DNA of 64,000 nt from an uncultured Lachnospiraceae bacterium (lineage in GTDB: Bacteria; Bacillota; Clostridia; Lachnospirales; Lachnospiraceae). The stretch covers positions 1-64,000 of the forward strand of contig CANQAP010000008.1 of assembly GCA_947589305.1 (NCBI GenBank). The letters run 5' to 3'. The translations under genes and the position numbers were made by a program. This document shows positions 44,822 to 53,662 of the stretch, in pieces. The notes below the pieces were generated by a model that did not search any database, was not told where the DNA came from, and was given only the letters and a program-made list of their open reading frames with translations. Each line of letters opens with the position of its first letter. Positions within the stretch are counted from its first letter, which is position 1.

Positions 44822-45268
44822 ATGGAGTTAAATTCGAATCAGATTCAAGAGATCATTCCGCATCGGTATCCGTTTCAACTGGTGGATCGGATCATTGAGT
44901 GTGAAGCGGGCAAACGGGCAGTCGGGATCAAGTGCGTATCGGTTAATGAAATGTTCTTCTGTGGACATTTTCCGCAGCAGCATGTGATGCCGGGGGTTCT
45001 GATCATCGAAGCCTTGGCGCAGGTGGGCGCAGTTGCGATTTTGTGTGAAGAAGAAAATAAAGGGAAAATTGCATTTTTCGGAGGCATCAAGAATGCCAGA
45101 TTTCGGAAGCAGGTCATTCCGGGGGACGTACTGACTTTGGAATGTGAGATCATAAACAGACGGGGACCGATCGGCTTCGGTAAAGCAGTGGCAAAAGTGG
45201 GCGACCAAGTGGCGGCACAGGCTGAATTATCCTTTGTGATAGGTGCGGAGACGGCTTCGGAACAATAA
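44822..45268 (+). CDS. fabZ: 3-hydroxyacyl-ACP dehydratase
   Basis: A hot-dog-fold dehydratase of 148 residues. The catalytic His lies in [12 protein letters not shown] (~48) and the Glu in [11 protein letters not shown] (~62). It starts at 44822 with GGGAGG at 7 nt, 2 nt after the fabF stop; the track's earlier ATG lies in that overlap. It converts 3-hydroxyacyl-ACP to the enoyl form used by FabK. No fabM or fabN isomerase is seen nearby. Confidence 0.95.
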   Translation: MELNSNQIQEIIPHRYPFQLVDRIIECEAGKRAVGIKCVSVNEMFFCGHFPQQHVMPGVLIIEALAQVGAVAILCEEENKGKIAFFGGIKNARFRKQVIPGDVLTLECEIINRRGPIGFGKAVAKVGDQVAAQAELSFVIGAETASEQ

Positions 45269-45285
45269 TGGGAGAGGAAACATCC

Positions 45286-45732
45286 ATGTTGGAAAAATCT
45301 TTTTCTGAGGTATACAAAAAATTTAAGATACGTTATTATCAAAACGTGTTTGCTCAGGCTCCGAACCGCGAGTTAAGCCTGACGACAGTGGAGGCGTTTT
45401 GTGCAGAAATTATCGGCGCATTGCAGAACCCGACAATCAATGAATTTGCAAATTTTATTAACATTTCCTCACCAAATGCTACTTATAAAGTCAATAGCCT
45501 GATACAAAAGGGCTACATCGAAAAGGTGCAGTCGGAAACGGATAAACGGGAGTATCATTTACGGGTGACGGATAAGTATTATAAATATTACAACATCAGT
45601 CAGTCTTATGTGGATACCGTCTTACAACGGGTAAAGGAACGATGTACGCCGGAAGAGGTGGAAGTTTTTGACCGGGTGCTTACCATCATGAAAGACGAAC
45701 TGATGCCGGAAGTGGATTTGGATCATACCTGA
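45286..45732 (+). CDS. MarR family regulator, FabT-like
   Basis: A winged-helix regulator of 148 residues. The recognition part is INEFANFINISSPNATYKVNSLIQKGYIEK, followed by the wing with SETDKREYHLRVTD (the MarR D-x-R signature, ~85-95). Its place in the fab operon matches the role of streptococcal FabT, a fatty-acid synthesis repressor that responds to acyl-ACP. The start at 45286 has GGAGAGG at 9 nt. It probably binds the GTAGTTT-N3-AAACTAC palindromes at 38404 and 45814; this is inference. Unlike classical clusters, it is at the end rather than the front. Confidence 0.85.
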   Translation: MLEKSFSEVYKKFKIRYYQNVFAQAPNRELSLTTVEAFCAEIIGALQNPTINEFANFINISSPNATYKVNSLIQKGYIEKVQSETDKREYHLRVTDKYYKYYNISQSYVDTVLQRVKERCTPEEVEVFDRVLTIMKDELMPEVDLDHT

Positions 45733-45764
45733 ATCGGTACATCGACAGAATAAAAGCATATCGG

Positions 45765-45800
45765 AAAAGCAGCAGACTCCGTAAGGGGCTTGCTGCTTTT
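45765..45800 (+). terminator. Terminator of the acpP-fab operon
   Basis: AAAAGCAGCA (45765-45774) pairs with TGCTGCTTTT (45791-45800), with extra pairing inside the loop. It lies just after the MarR gene and before the operator of fabH. Confidence 0.72.
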
Positions 45801-45813
45801 GTAAGTTTACAGC

Positions 45814-45834
45814 AAGTAGTTTTTCAAACTACTT
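45814..45834. promoter_or_regulatory. 21-bp palindrome, candidate FabT-like operator (site 2)
   Basis: AAGTAGTTT-N3-AAACTACTT, a perfect dyad sharing GTAGTTT-N3-AAACTAC with site 1 (38404-38424). It lies 83 bp upstream of fabH. The fabH -35/-10 cannot be fixed with confidence; TTTACA at 45806-45811 would place the dyad inside the promoter spacer. Confidence 0.7.
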
Positions 45835-45916
45835 CCCGACGCCAAAGACAATCGTTGGATAGAAAACAAGGCTAGGTCTTGTAGATTGATAAACAAAGGA
45901 AAGAAAGGAAACACAT

Positions 45917-46897
45917 ATGACAACAAGAATTATTGGGACGGGCAGCGCATTGCCATCCCGTGTAGTGACCAATCTGGAATTAGAATCCTTTTTAGATACA
46001 TCGGATACATGGATTCAGGAGCGAACCGGTATACAAAACAGGCATGTCGCAGTTACGGAAACGACGACATCCTTGGCAATCCAAGCCTGTCTGAAAGCCT
46101 TGGAAGATGCCGGAAAACAGCCGGAAGATGTAGATCTGATTTTAGCGGCGACCGTATCTCCGGATTGTACATTCCCATGTCTGGCATGTGAAATTCAGGC
46201 GGCGATCGGTGCGGATCAGGCAACCGCATATGACATCAACGCTGCCTGCGCCGGATTTTTATTTGCTTTTAATTCCGCTGCGGCATACATAGCTTGCGGA
46301 ATGTACCGGAACGCGTTGATCGTCGGCGCGGAAGTCTTGTCGAAACTGGTTGACTGGACAGACCGTTCTTCCTGCATCTTATTTGGAGACGGTGCGGGAG
46401 CCGCCTTCATTGAAGAGGCAGAGGAAGGAATCGTGTCTATGCTTCAGGGAGCAAACGGTAAAAAGGGCATGGCGTTATACCGGTATGAGCCGCCGATCCT
46501 CCATCCGTTTCTGAAACAAACTACGGCATCAGACGATGCCGGAAGAAGCGGATATTTGGAAATGAACGGGCAGGAAGTGTTCCGGTTTGCAGTCAGTCAG
46601 GTGCCGGACAGCATCATTCATGTGTTGGAACGGGCAAATTGGGAGAAATCCGAAGTGGATCACTATATCCTGCATCAGGCAAATGCGCGTATCATACAAT
46701 CCATTGCAAAACGCTTGGGAGAACCGGAAGAAAAATTCCCGATGAACCTGCATGCTTACGGAAATATGTCCTCTGCCAGCATCCCTGTTTTACTCGATGA
46801 AATGAATCGGGCAGGTCGCTTAAAAAGAGGCGATAAGATCGTCATGTCCGGATTCGGAGCCGGTTTGACATACGGCGCCACTGCCTTGATTTGGTAA
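45917..46897 (+). CDS. fabH: 3-oxoacyl-ACP synthase III
   Basis: The initiating condensing enzyme (KAS III), 326 residues. The triad is complete: Cys in DINAACAGFLFAF (~112), His in YILHQANARI (~250) and Asn in AYGNMSSAS (~280). It joins acetyl-CoA or branched primers to malonyl-ACP. It is separated from the rest of the cluster by a terminator and its own operator, so the initiation step is regulated apart. AAAGGAAAC precedes the ATG. Confidence 0.96.
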   Translation: MTTRIIGTGSALPSRVVTNLELESFLDTSDTWIQERTGIQNRHVAVTETTTSLAIQACLKALEDAGKQPEDVDLILAATVSPDCTFPCLACEIQAAIGADQATAYDINAACAGFLFAFNSAAAYIACGMYRNALIVGAEVLSKLVDWTDRSSCILFGDGAGAAFIEEAEEGIVSMLQGANGKKGMALYRYEPPILHPFLKQTTASDDAGRSGYLEMNGQEVFRFAVSQVPDSIIHVLERANWEKSEVDHYILHQANARIIQSIAKRLGEPEEKFPMNLHAYGNMSSASIPVLLDEMNRAGRLKRGDKIVMSGFGAGLTYGATALIW

Positions 46898-47004
46898 ATC
46901 TCATAAGGTATCCCTTGAAAAGAAACAGGAAATGGTATAAACTGAATGCGTTATAGGAATGATAGGAATACCACAGACAAAGTTCTGTATGGCAGGAGGA
47001 TATT

Positions 47005-48285
47005 ATGTTAGATATTAAATTTCTTAGAGAAAATCCGGATATTGTAAAGCAGAATATCAAGAATAAATTTCAGGACAATAAACTTCCCATGGTGGATGAG
47101 GTGATCGCGCTGGATGCGGAAAGCCGGAAAACACAACAGGAAGCGGACGGCTTGCGGGCTGACCGTAATAAGATCTCGAAGCAGATCGGGGCGTTCATGG
47201 CACAGGGAAAGAAAGAAGAAGCGGAGGAGTTCAAGAAGAAAGTCACGGCATTCTCTGAGCGTTTGGCAGAGCTGGAAGCAAAGGAAACGCAGCTACAGGA
47301 AAAGATCAGGGAAATCATGATGGCAATCCCGAATATCATTGATCCGTCCGTACCGATCGGAAAAGACGACAGTGAAAACGTGGAACTGCAAAAATTCGGC
47401 GAACCGGTCGTTCCGGATTTTGAAATCCCATATCATACCGATATCATGGAACGCTTCAACGGCATTGATTTGGATGCCGCCCGCCGGGTAGCAGGCAACG
47501 GCTTCTATTATCTGATGGGAGATATTGCCAGACTGCATTCGGCAGTGATCTCATATGCCAGAGATTTTATGATCGACAGAGGATTCACATATTGCGTGCC
47601 GCCTTTCATGATTCGAAGTGATGTCGTAACCGGTGTTATGAGTTTTGCGGAAATGGATGCAATGATGTATAAAATCGAGGGGGAAGATCTGTATTTGATT
47701 GGAACGAGCGAACATTCCATGATCGGTAAATTTATCGACACCATGTTGCCGGAAGATCAGCTTCCGCAGACATTAACCAGTTATTCTCCATGTTTCCGTA
47801 AAGAAAAAGGGGCGCATGGACTGGAAGAACGTGGCGTATACCGGATTCATCAGTTTGAAAAACAGGAAATGATTGTGATCTGCAAACCGGAAGAAAGCCC
47901 GATGTGGTTTGAAACATTATGGCGGAATACGGTAGATTTATTCCGTTCGTTAGATATTCCGGTGCGGACCTTGGAATGCTGTTCCGGCGATTTGGCAGAT
48001 TTAAAGGTAAAGTCCATTGACGTAGAGGCTTGGTCTCCGCGTCAAAAGAAATACTTTGAAGTCGGCAGTTGTTCGAACTTAGGGGATGCGCAGGCACGAA
48101 GGCTGCGGATTCGCGTGAAAGGGGCGGACGGTCAAAAATATCTGGCGCATACGTTGAATAATACGGTCGTGGCGCCGCCGCGTATGTTGATCGCATATTT
48201 GGAAAATAATCTACAGGCGGACGGAAGCGTACGGATTGCAGAATGTTTACAGCCATATATGGGCGGTAAAACAAAGATTCAGTAA
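47005..48285 (+). CDS. serS: Seryl-tRNA synthetase
   Basis: A class II aminoacyl-tRNA synthetase of 426 residues. The N-terminal antiparallel coiled coil (residues ~25-100) contacts the long variable arm of tRNA-Ser. The catalytic core carries FRKEKGAHGLEERGVYRIHQFEKQE (motif 2, ~255-285) and the C-terminal NNTVVAPPRMLIAYLENN (motif 3). GGAGGATATT precedes the ATG. The 107-bp gap to fabH shows no T-box leader, so it may be read through from fabH. Confidence 0.97.
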   Translation: MLDIKFLRENPDIVKQNIKNKFQDNKLPMVDEVIALDAESRKTQQEADGLRADRNKISKQIGAFMAQGKKEEAEEFKKKVTAFSERLAELEAKETQLQEKIREIMMAIPNIIDPSVPIGKDDSENVELQKFGEPVVPDFEIPYHTDIMERFNGIDLDAARRVAGNGFYYLMGDIARLHSAVISYARDFMIDRGFTYCVPPFMIRSDVVTGVMSFAEMDAMMYKIEGEDLYLIGTSEHSMIGKFIDTMLPEDQLPQTLTSYSPCFRKEKGAHGLEERGVYRIHQFEKQEMIVICKPEESPMWFETLWRNTVDLFRSLDIPVRTLECCSGDLADLKVKSIDVEAWSPRQKKYFEVGSCSNLGDAQARRLRIRVKGADGQKYLAHTLNNTVVAPPRMLIAYLENNLQADGSVRIAECLQPYMGGKTKIQ

Positions 48286-48293
48286 ATAAAAAG

Positions 48294-48366
48294 AGCGCGA
48301 GACGGGACTCGAACCCGCGACCCCGACCTTGGCAAGGTCGTGCTCCACCAACTGAGCCACTCGCGC
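48294..48366 (-). tRNA. tRNA-Gly (anticodon GCC)
   Basis: The minus strand gives a complete cloverleaf. The acceptor is GCGCGAG/CTCGCGC, the D-arm GCTC-AGTTGGTGGA-GAGC-like, the anticodon stem-loop CGACC-TTGCCAA-GGTCG with anticodon GCC, and the T-arm GCGGG-TTCGAGT-CCCGT. The discriminator is T and CCA is not encoded; a T-run (CTTTTTATT) follows. Confidence 0.94.
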
Positions 48367-48397
48367 ATATACTTAACGACATGTGTTAATATACCAT

Positions 48398-48428
48398 AAG
48401 GCAGTTGTGATTGTCAACTGCCTTTTTA
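48398..48428. terminator. Hairpin terminator between tRNA-Gly and mgtE
   Basis: AAGGCAGTTG (48398-48407), a 7-nt loop and CAACTGCCTT (48415-48424), then TTTAT on the plus strand. It lies right at the mgtE stop codon and could end mgtE leftwards or serS read-through rightwards. Confidence 0.7.
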
Positions 48429-49769
48429 TATGTTAAAGAACTGGATGGCGATCGTATAGTACAACAGGGTTGTGCAGATATCCACGATCGTAGAAATCAA
48501 AGGTCCTGCCATGACTGCCGGATCCAGATGTATGACTTTTGCAAAGATCGGCAAAAGACAACCGATCAATTTCGAAAGGACAACGGTTGCTATAATAGAC
48601 AGGGTCAATACGATTGCCAGCGTTGGATTATGATAAAAGATCAGGATTCTGGCACCGTTAATGACGGCGAGGATCGCACTGATGATAATGGCAATGCGGA
48701 ATTCCTTCCACATGACTTTCAAAAAATCCCCGGTCCTGATTTCGTCCAACGCAAGCCCGCGAATCATCAGGGCAGAACTTTGGGAACCGCAGTTACCGCC
48801 CGTACCGGTCAACATCGGCATAAAGGATACCAAGATCGGTAAGGCTCGGATGATATCGTCATAGCGATTGATGATGGCTCCGGTAATGGCATTGCTTAGC
48901 ATTAAGATGATCAGCCAAAAAATACGGTTCTTCACCTGTGAAAATACACTGGTCTTGAAATAAGAATCATCACTTGGCGTCATAGCCGCCATGATGGAGA
49001 TATCTTCCGTGTTTTCTTCCTGAATGACATCCATGGCATCGTCAAAGGTGATGATACCGACCAGACGGTTTTCCGCATCTACGACCGGCAGAGCGAGTAT
49101 ATCATATTTCTGGAACTGGTGGGCTACTACTTCTTTATCTTCGGAAGTATCCACGGAGATCAGGTTGGTCTCCATGATGTCACTGATACGGATATCGTCG
49201 GAAGCGGTCAATAAGTCTTTTACCGATACGATACCGATGAGTTTACGGGCTTCCGTCACATAGCAGGTATAGATCGTCTCTTTGTTCGGACCGACTTTCC
49301 GAATGCGTGAGATCGCCTGCTGCACCGTAAGGTCTTTGCTGAGATTGACATATTCGATCGTCATCAGCGTCCCGGCGCTGTCTTCCGGATACTTGAGGAT
49401 CTGATTGATGGCATTGCGGGACTGGGAGTCGCAGTTGCGCAAAATACGGCTGACAACATTGGCAGGCATTTCTTCGATCATATCGACGGTGTCATCGATA
49501 AAGGTCTGATCCAGTACTTCCCGAAGCTCTTTGTCCGAAAACCCATTGATCAAATCTTCCTGCATATCACTGTTCATATACGAAAACGTATCGGCTGCCA
49601 GTTCCTTTGGCAGCAGGCGATACAAAAGTAAGATATCTTTTTCCTCAAACTCGGAAAAAAGCAGGGCAAGGTCGGCAGGAAGCTGGGTTGACATAATCTC
49701 GCGAAGCAGACTGAAATTTTTTTGGGCTAAGTATTCTGACACTTGTTCGAATAATGAATGTTCAGGCAT
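48426..49769 (-). CDS. mgtE: Magnesium transporter MgtE
   Basis: A 447-residue magnesium channel/transporter. The N-terminal helical domain (1-125), a pair of CBS domains (~130-255; SAGTLMTIEYV, then LPVVDAENRLVGIITFDDA) and five C-terminal membrane helices are all present. The pore motif is PMLTGTGGNCGSQSSALMIRGLA (~325). The cytoplasmic domains gate the pore by sensing Mg2+. GGAGGTGTA precedes the ATG. The upstream region is too short for an M-box riboswitch and shows none. Confidence 0.96.
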   Translation of the reverse strand: MPEHSLFEQVSEYLAQKNFSLLREIMSTQLPADLALLFSEFEEKDILLLYRLLPKELAADTFSYMNSDMQEDLINGFSDKELREVLDQTFIDDTVDMIEEMPANVVSRILRNCDSQSRNAINQILKYPEDSAGTLMTIEYVNLSKDLTVQQAISRIRKVGPNKETIYTCYVTEARKLIGIVSVKDLLTASDDIRISDIMETNLISVDTSEDKEVVAHQFQKYDILALPVVDAENRLVGIITFDDAMDVIQEENTEDISIMAAMTPSDDSYFKTSVFSQVKNRIFWLIILMLSNAITGAIINRYDDIIRALPILVSFMPMLTGTGGNCGSQSSALMIRGLALDEIRTGDFLKVMWKEFRIAIIISAILAVINGARILIFYHNPTLAIVLTLSIIATVVLSKLIGCLLPIFAKVIHLDPAVMAGPLISTIVDICTTLLYYTIAIQFFNI

Positions 49770-49795
49770 TTCCTACACCTCCTCGCTATTATTTT

Positions 49796-49824
49796 AAGGT
49801 ACACGTTTCCGTTAGATTTGTCAA
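49796..49824 (-). promoter_or_regulatory. mgtE promoter
   Basis: A consensus TTGACA on the minus strand (plus 49819-49824), a 17-bp spacer and TACCTT (49796-49801). The -10 is weak. Confidence 0.5.
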
Positions 49825-49845
49825 TGCGGGAATCATAAGTTATGC

Positions 49846-49874
49846 TTGTCTTTTTTGGAATGGACTTGTATAGT
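49846..49874 (+). promoter_or_regulatory. Promoter of the MIF-like gene
   Basis: TTGTCT (49846-49851), a 17-bp spacer and TATAGT (49869-49874), about 35 nt upstream of the ATG. Confidence 0.55.
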
Positions 49875-49909
49875 ATAGTTAGAAAATGAAAAGAAAAGGA
49901 GATAGCGCT

Positions 49910-50251
49910 ATGCCATTTATTGATTCTAAAATCACGTTGCAGGTTTCGGATGCTCAGAAGGAGACGATCAAAACAAAATTAGGACAAGCGGTTTCGATCA
50001 TTAACAAACCGGAATCATTTTTAATGGTGGGAATGGAAGATCAGTATACGCTTTATATGGCAGGGAACAAGTTGGAAAAAGGAGCATATGTATCCGTCAG
50101 CCTCTTTGGGAGTGCATCGTCTGCCGCATATGAAAAAATGACGGCTGAGATCTGCCGGATTTATCAGGAGGAGCTGGGGATTCCGGGAGAAAATGTCTAT
50201 GTTACCTACCACGGTGTGAACGACTGGGGATGGAACGGAAGAAACTTTTAA
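49910..50251 (+). CDS. MIF/tautomerase superfamily protein
   Basis: A 113-residue protein of the macrophage migration inhibitory factor family. The sequence starts Met-Pro (MPFIDSKITL), placing the catalytic Pro at position 1 after Met removal, and a Lys is near residue 30. The C-terminal NDWGWNGRNF resembles the MIF tail. The ATG at 49910 (AAAAGGAG upstream) is chosen, since it alone gives the N-terminal proline. A keto-enol tautomerase activity is likely; the natural substrate is unknown. It precedes pyrC by 33 nt and may be cotranscribed. Confidence 0.88.
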   Translation: MPFIDSKITLQVSDAQKETIKTKLGQAVSIINKPESFLMVGMEDQYTLYMAGNKLEKGAYVSVSLFGSASSAAYEKMTAEICRIYQEELGIPGENVYVTYHGVNDWGWNGRNF

Positions 50252-50284
50252 CGATCATACATGTAGAGAGTAGAGGAAGAAAAA

Positions 50285-51595
50285 TTGAAACGATATCTTA
50301 TGAATGGCAGAGTGATTAATCCTGCGACCAATCAAGATGATTATTTGGATGTCAAGCTGGAGGATAACCGTATCACGGAAGTCGGAAAGCACCTGATACC
50401 GGAAAACGGATCGGAAATCCTAGATGTGGAGGGCTGTTTTGTTTTGCCGGGATTCATTGATCTGCATGTACATTTGCGGGATCCGGGACTGATCCATAAG
50501 GAAGATATGGAATCCGGCTCGAGGGCGGCAGCAAAAGGCGGTTTTACTACCGTTTGCGCAATGCCGAATACACTGCCGGTTATCGATACGGTCAACCGCT
50601 TATCCTATGTACAGGAGCGTGCAAAAAAATGCTCGGGTATCCACATCGAACAGATTTCGGCGGTTACGATGGAACAAAAAGGAACCGAACTGGTCGATAT
50701 GAAAGCCATGTCCGAGCATGGCGCCATTGGTTTTTCCGAGGACGGACAGAGCGTTGCAGATGTGGCGCTTTATGCGGATGCCATGAAGCAGGCGGCGGAA
50801 TTGGATGTGCTGATCATGGCTCACTGCGAAGATAAGAAACTGCTGCGGGGCGGCGTTCTGAATGAAGGAGTAGCTTCTAAGCGGTTCGGTGTACCGGGTA
50901 TCAGCCATGCAGTGGAGGATATCATCGCCGCGAGAGATATTTTTCTGGCAAACGATTACGGAACAAGACTGCATTTGTGCCATTGTTCTACAGCAGGAAG
51001 CGTGGAACTGGTCCGGATGGCGAAAAAAATGGGAGTGCATGTGACGGCGGAAGTATGTCCGCATCATTTTACGATGACGGATGAAGATATCACCTATGAG
51101 GACGCAAATTTTAAAATGAATCCGCCGCTGCGTACAAAGGCGGATGTGCAGGCACTGATACAGGGGCTGCAGGACGGCACCATTGACGCGATCGCTTCGG
51201 ATCATGCGCCGCATAGTGTAGAAGAAAAATCCAAAGGATTTCTGCATTCACCGTTTGGCATCGTGGGATTGGAAACCAGCGCCGCACTCTCATATCATAC
51301 GCTGGTAGCAGGCGGTGTCCTGACACCGATGCAATGGGTAGAAAAGATGAGTTGGAATCCGTCTAGGATCATCAGGATCGATCAGGAACGGGGCAGTGTG
51401 GAAGTCGGAAAACTGGCGGATATCATGATTTGGGATCCGAAAGCGGAGTATCCGGTCAATGTCAATGAGTTTGTGTCAAAATCAAAAAATTCACCATATG
51501 CCGGCAGACGGGTAACCGGGAGAGTCGTGATGACGATCTGCGAAGGAAACATCGTCTATCAGGATGCGTCTTACGCCGTTTCTGACGGGGTATAA
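50285..51595 (+). CDS. pyrC: Dihydroorotase
   Basis: An amidohydrolase of 436 residues, the class I type of Gram-positives. It closes carbamoyl-aspartate to dihydroorotate in pyrimidine synthesis. The zinc site is FIDLHVHLRDPG (~58), with the bridging position and later ligands in AHCED, LHLCHCSTAGS, VCPHHF and IASDHAPH (~303). The TTG start at 50285 is supported by AGAGGAAG upstream; the next in-frame ATG (50300) would lose the first strand. No PyrR-type leader was recognised. Confidence 0.95.
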   Translation: MKRYLMNGRVINPATNQDDYLDVKLEDNRITEVGKHLIPENGSEILDVEGCFVLPGFIDLHVHLRDPGLIHKEDMESGSRAAAKGGFTTVCAMPNTLPVIDTVNRLSYVQERAKKCSGIHIEQISAVTMEQKGTELVDMKAMSEHGAIGFSEDGQSVADVALYADAMKQAAELDVLIMAHCEDKKLLRGGVLNEGVASKRFGVPGISHAVEDIIAARDIFLANDYGTRLHLCHCSTAGSVELVRMAKKMGVHVTAEVCPHHFTMTDEDITYEDANFKMNPPLRTKADVQALIQGLQDGTIDAIASDHAPHSVEEKSKGFLHSPFGIVGLETSAALSYHTLVAGGVLTPMQWVEKMSWNPSRIIRIDQERGSVEVGKLADIMIWDPKAEYPVNVNEFVSKSKNSPYAGRRVTGRVVMTICEGNIVYQDASYAVSDGV

Positions 51596-51642
51596 GGCAA
51601 GGTGAAGGATGGTCGTATGAGTAGATACAGAAAGGAAGAAAA

Positions 51643-52530
51643 ATGAAAGCAAGTCAGAGATTTGGATGGATCATGCTGGGATGCTGTCCGTTCATTGCGG
51701 TATTGTTTTGGCAGATCACGGTTTCATCGGTCAGCCTGTATGGATATTTGATAAAAGAAATGTTAAAGATGGGATCTATAGGGTATGAGGAACAGCTTCG
51801 GCTCATGAATCAGATGATCGCGAAATATCAAATGTCGTCGGTCTACAATCTGACCATGTTTATCATCTATGTGGGCTGTGTTGTGATTTTTGGACTTTGG
51901 TATTGGCTGATGTACTGTCGGAAACGACAGACGGACGACTGGAAGCAGATTTTGAAACCGCATCGTATTTTGGCGATCTTGTTATGCGGCGTTTGTCTGC
52001 AAATTGCGATATCGATGTTTTTGACGGTGCTGTTACCGTTGTTTCCGAAAATCTATGAATCCTATATGGAGTTGATGGAAACAGTCAAGGGCGATTCGGT
52101 TTGGATGATACTTGCCGTATGCTTGTTGGCGCCAATCGGGGAAGAACTGATCTTCCGCGGTCTGACGTTCCGCACATTGAATAAAGCCATGCCGTGGTGG
52201 CTCGCATGTATTATACAGGCAGTGTTGTTTGGTGTTTATCATCTGAATTTGGTACAGGGTGTTTATGCAACCTTGCTTGGATTGATCTTAGGGTATTTGG
52301 CATATCGGTATGGTTCCGTGATATCGAGTATCCTGCTGCATATCGCTGTCAATGCTTCCAGTTATCTGTTGTCTCTCCTAATGAGTGACATTCCGGAAAC
52401 CTTCGGAATGCTGGTGGGGATCGGTCTGATCGCAACATGCGCCGGGATTGCTTGTGTAGTATGGGCGACTGACAAGGTCACAGCGACGAATCCGGCATCA
52501 ATACAGATGAAAAGTAATCCAGCCAATTAA
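51643..52530 (+). CDS. CPBP family intramembrane metalloprotease
   Basis: A 295-residue membrane protein with about eight helices and the CPBP/Abi motifs: EELIFRG (EExxxR, ~residue 167), FGVYHLNLVQG (FxxxH, ~200) and a third-motif LLHIAVNASSY (HxxxN, ~232). The family includes CAAX-type proteases and bacteriocin self-immunity proteins; the role here is unknown. GAAAGGAAG precedes the ATG. Its last 53 bp overlap the convergent dipeptidase gene. Confidence 0.9.
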   Translation: MKASQRFGWIMLGCCPFIAVLFWQITVSSVSLYGYLIKEMLKMGSIGYEEQLRLMNQMIAKYQMSSVYNLTMFIIYVGCVVIFGLWYWLMYCRKRQTDDWKQILKPHRILAILLCGVCLQIAISMFLTVLLPLFPKIYESYMELMETVKGDSVWMILAVCLLAPIGEELIFRGLTFRTLNKAMPWWLACIIQAVLFGVYHLNLVQGVYATLLGLILGYLAYRYGSVISSILLHIAVNASSYLLSLLMSDIPETFGMLVGIGLIATCAGIACVVWATDKVTATNPASIQMKSNPAN

Positions 52531-53662
52531 GTCCCAAAATCCGAAGCACGGTCTGCTCGGGCATTCCCCGTTCCAAAAGACGGGCGGTCAGCAGAAGTGC
52601 TTCTTTGTGATTGCGCAGACAATCTTCCGTCTCAATCTGTTCGGTCTGATATTTTCCCCGCGTATAGGAATCACATAGGTCAAACCCGAATCCGACATGA
52701 AAGGGATCAAGCGCATCCACAATATATTCAATATGCTTACATATGGAATCGATATATTCCGTGGCGTTTTCAGCACCGGTAATGTATTTACATGCGTTGC
52801 AGCCGATGACGCCGCCCTGTCGGGCAAGAGCCGCCATCTGATGATCGGTCAGGTTCCGATAATTTGGAAAGACCGAGTAAGCGTCCGAATGTGTGGCAAT
52901 GTATGGCGGCGCATGATGTGTTGCACGGATTCCTTCTGATGTATTTGAAAAATAGGGATGACGGTGAATCTGCTCCCATCCTTCGTTATTCAAATGACTG
53001 ATATCCAAAAACATATGATGCCGGCATAGAGCGTCGATCGCTTCCATGCCCAACGGAGTGATGCAGCCGGGTATATCAACGAATTGTGTGGCTGTGCAGC
53101 AGCCGGTGGCAAGCAGATTCGGACGGCTCCATGTGAGACTGGCGCCGCGTACGCCATGTAAATATAAATCATGTATTTTCGTGATATCCGTACCGATACA
53201 ATCCAGCCCTTCCATATAAAGAAGAATGCCGATTTTCTTTTGTTCCATGACCTGCCGTAAATCTTCAGAGGAAGTGACCAGACAGAGTATTTCCGGCAGC
53301 GCGTCTATTTCCTGACGGATCGCGCGGATTTGCGCCAGCGCGTTTTCGTATCCCTGTTCCCAGCATAAGGTGCCGTTTTCCCAATGATCCGTCCAGTTTT
53401 TTTGGCTTTTCGGAGGCTGATACTGATCGTTTGATTGTTTGGAACATGGTTTCGGAAAAAATATGGAATTCTCAATATAAACCGAAGAGACGATCAGATG
53501 AAAACCGGCGGCTTGCCAATGGGGCAGGTATCGATGCTCGATAACCCGGGTTTCACCGTGCCGGTGACGCAGTAACACTTCGCCGGCAAGATCGCTGTGG
53601 GCATCGACAACCGGCGTACACATATGTAATTCCATCGCTTTTTTGATATATTTTGATTCCAT
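52478..53662 (-). CDS. M19 family membrane-type dipeptidase
   Basis: A zinc dipeptidase of about 394 residues. Landmarks: VVDAHSDL (the HxD zinc motif, ~18), MEGLDCIG (bridging Glu, ~158), THHAPPYIATHSDAYSVFP (the later His ligands, ~240-260) and HVGFGFDLCD (Asp, ~330). It cleaves dipeptides, including some with D-residues in this family. There is no signal peptide, so it is cytoplasmic. The ATG at 53662 has GGCGGTG upstream; the track adds 11 residues. The 3' end overlaps the CPBP protease gene on the other strand. Confidence 0.9.
   Translation of the reverse strand: MESKYIKKAMELHMCTPVVDAHSDLAGEVLLRHRHGETRVIEHRYLPHWQAAGFHLIVSSVYIENSIFFPKPCSKQSNDQYQPPKSQKNWTDHWENGTLCWEQGYENALAQIRAIRQEIDALPEILCLVTSSEDLRQVMEQKKIGILLYMEGLDCIGTDITKIHDLYLHGVRGASLTWSRPNLLATGCCTATQFVDIPGCITPLGMEAIDALCRHHMFLDISHLNNEGWEQIHRHPYFSNTSEGIRATHHAPPYIATHSDAYSVFPNYRNLTDHQMAALARQGGVIGCNACKYITGAENATEYIDSICKHIEYIVDALDPFHVGFGFDLCDSYTRGKYQTEQIETEDCLRNHKEALLLTARLLERGMPEQTVLRILGLNWLDYFSSVLMPDSSL

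Noticed and set aside
46898-47004. T-box leader before serS
   Set aside because: The 107-bp gap is too short and shows neither the T-box sequence nor an antiterminator-terminator pair.
47732-48382. 216-residue minus-strand ORF over serS and the tRNA
   Set aside because: It reads through tRNA-Gly and antisense to serS; not a gene.
49770-49909. M-box magnesium riboswitch before mgtE
   Set aside because: The mgtE leader is about 25 nt from the predicted promoter, far too short, and no M-box core is visible.
50600-51247. 215-residue minus-strand ORF
   Set aside because: Antisense to pyrC, which has all metal-binding motifs.
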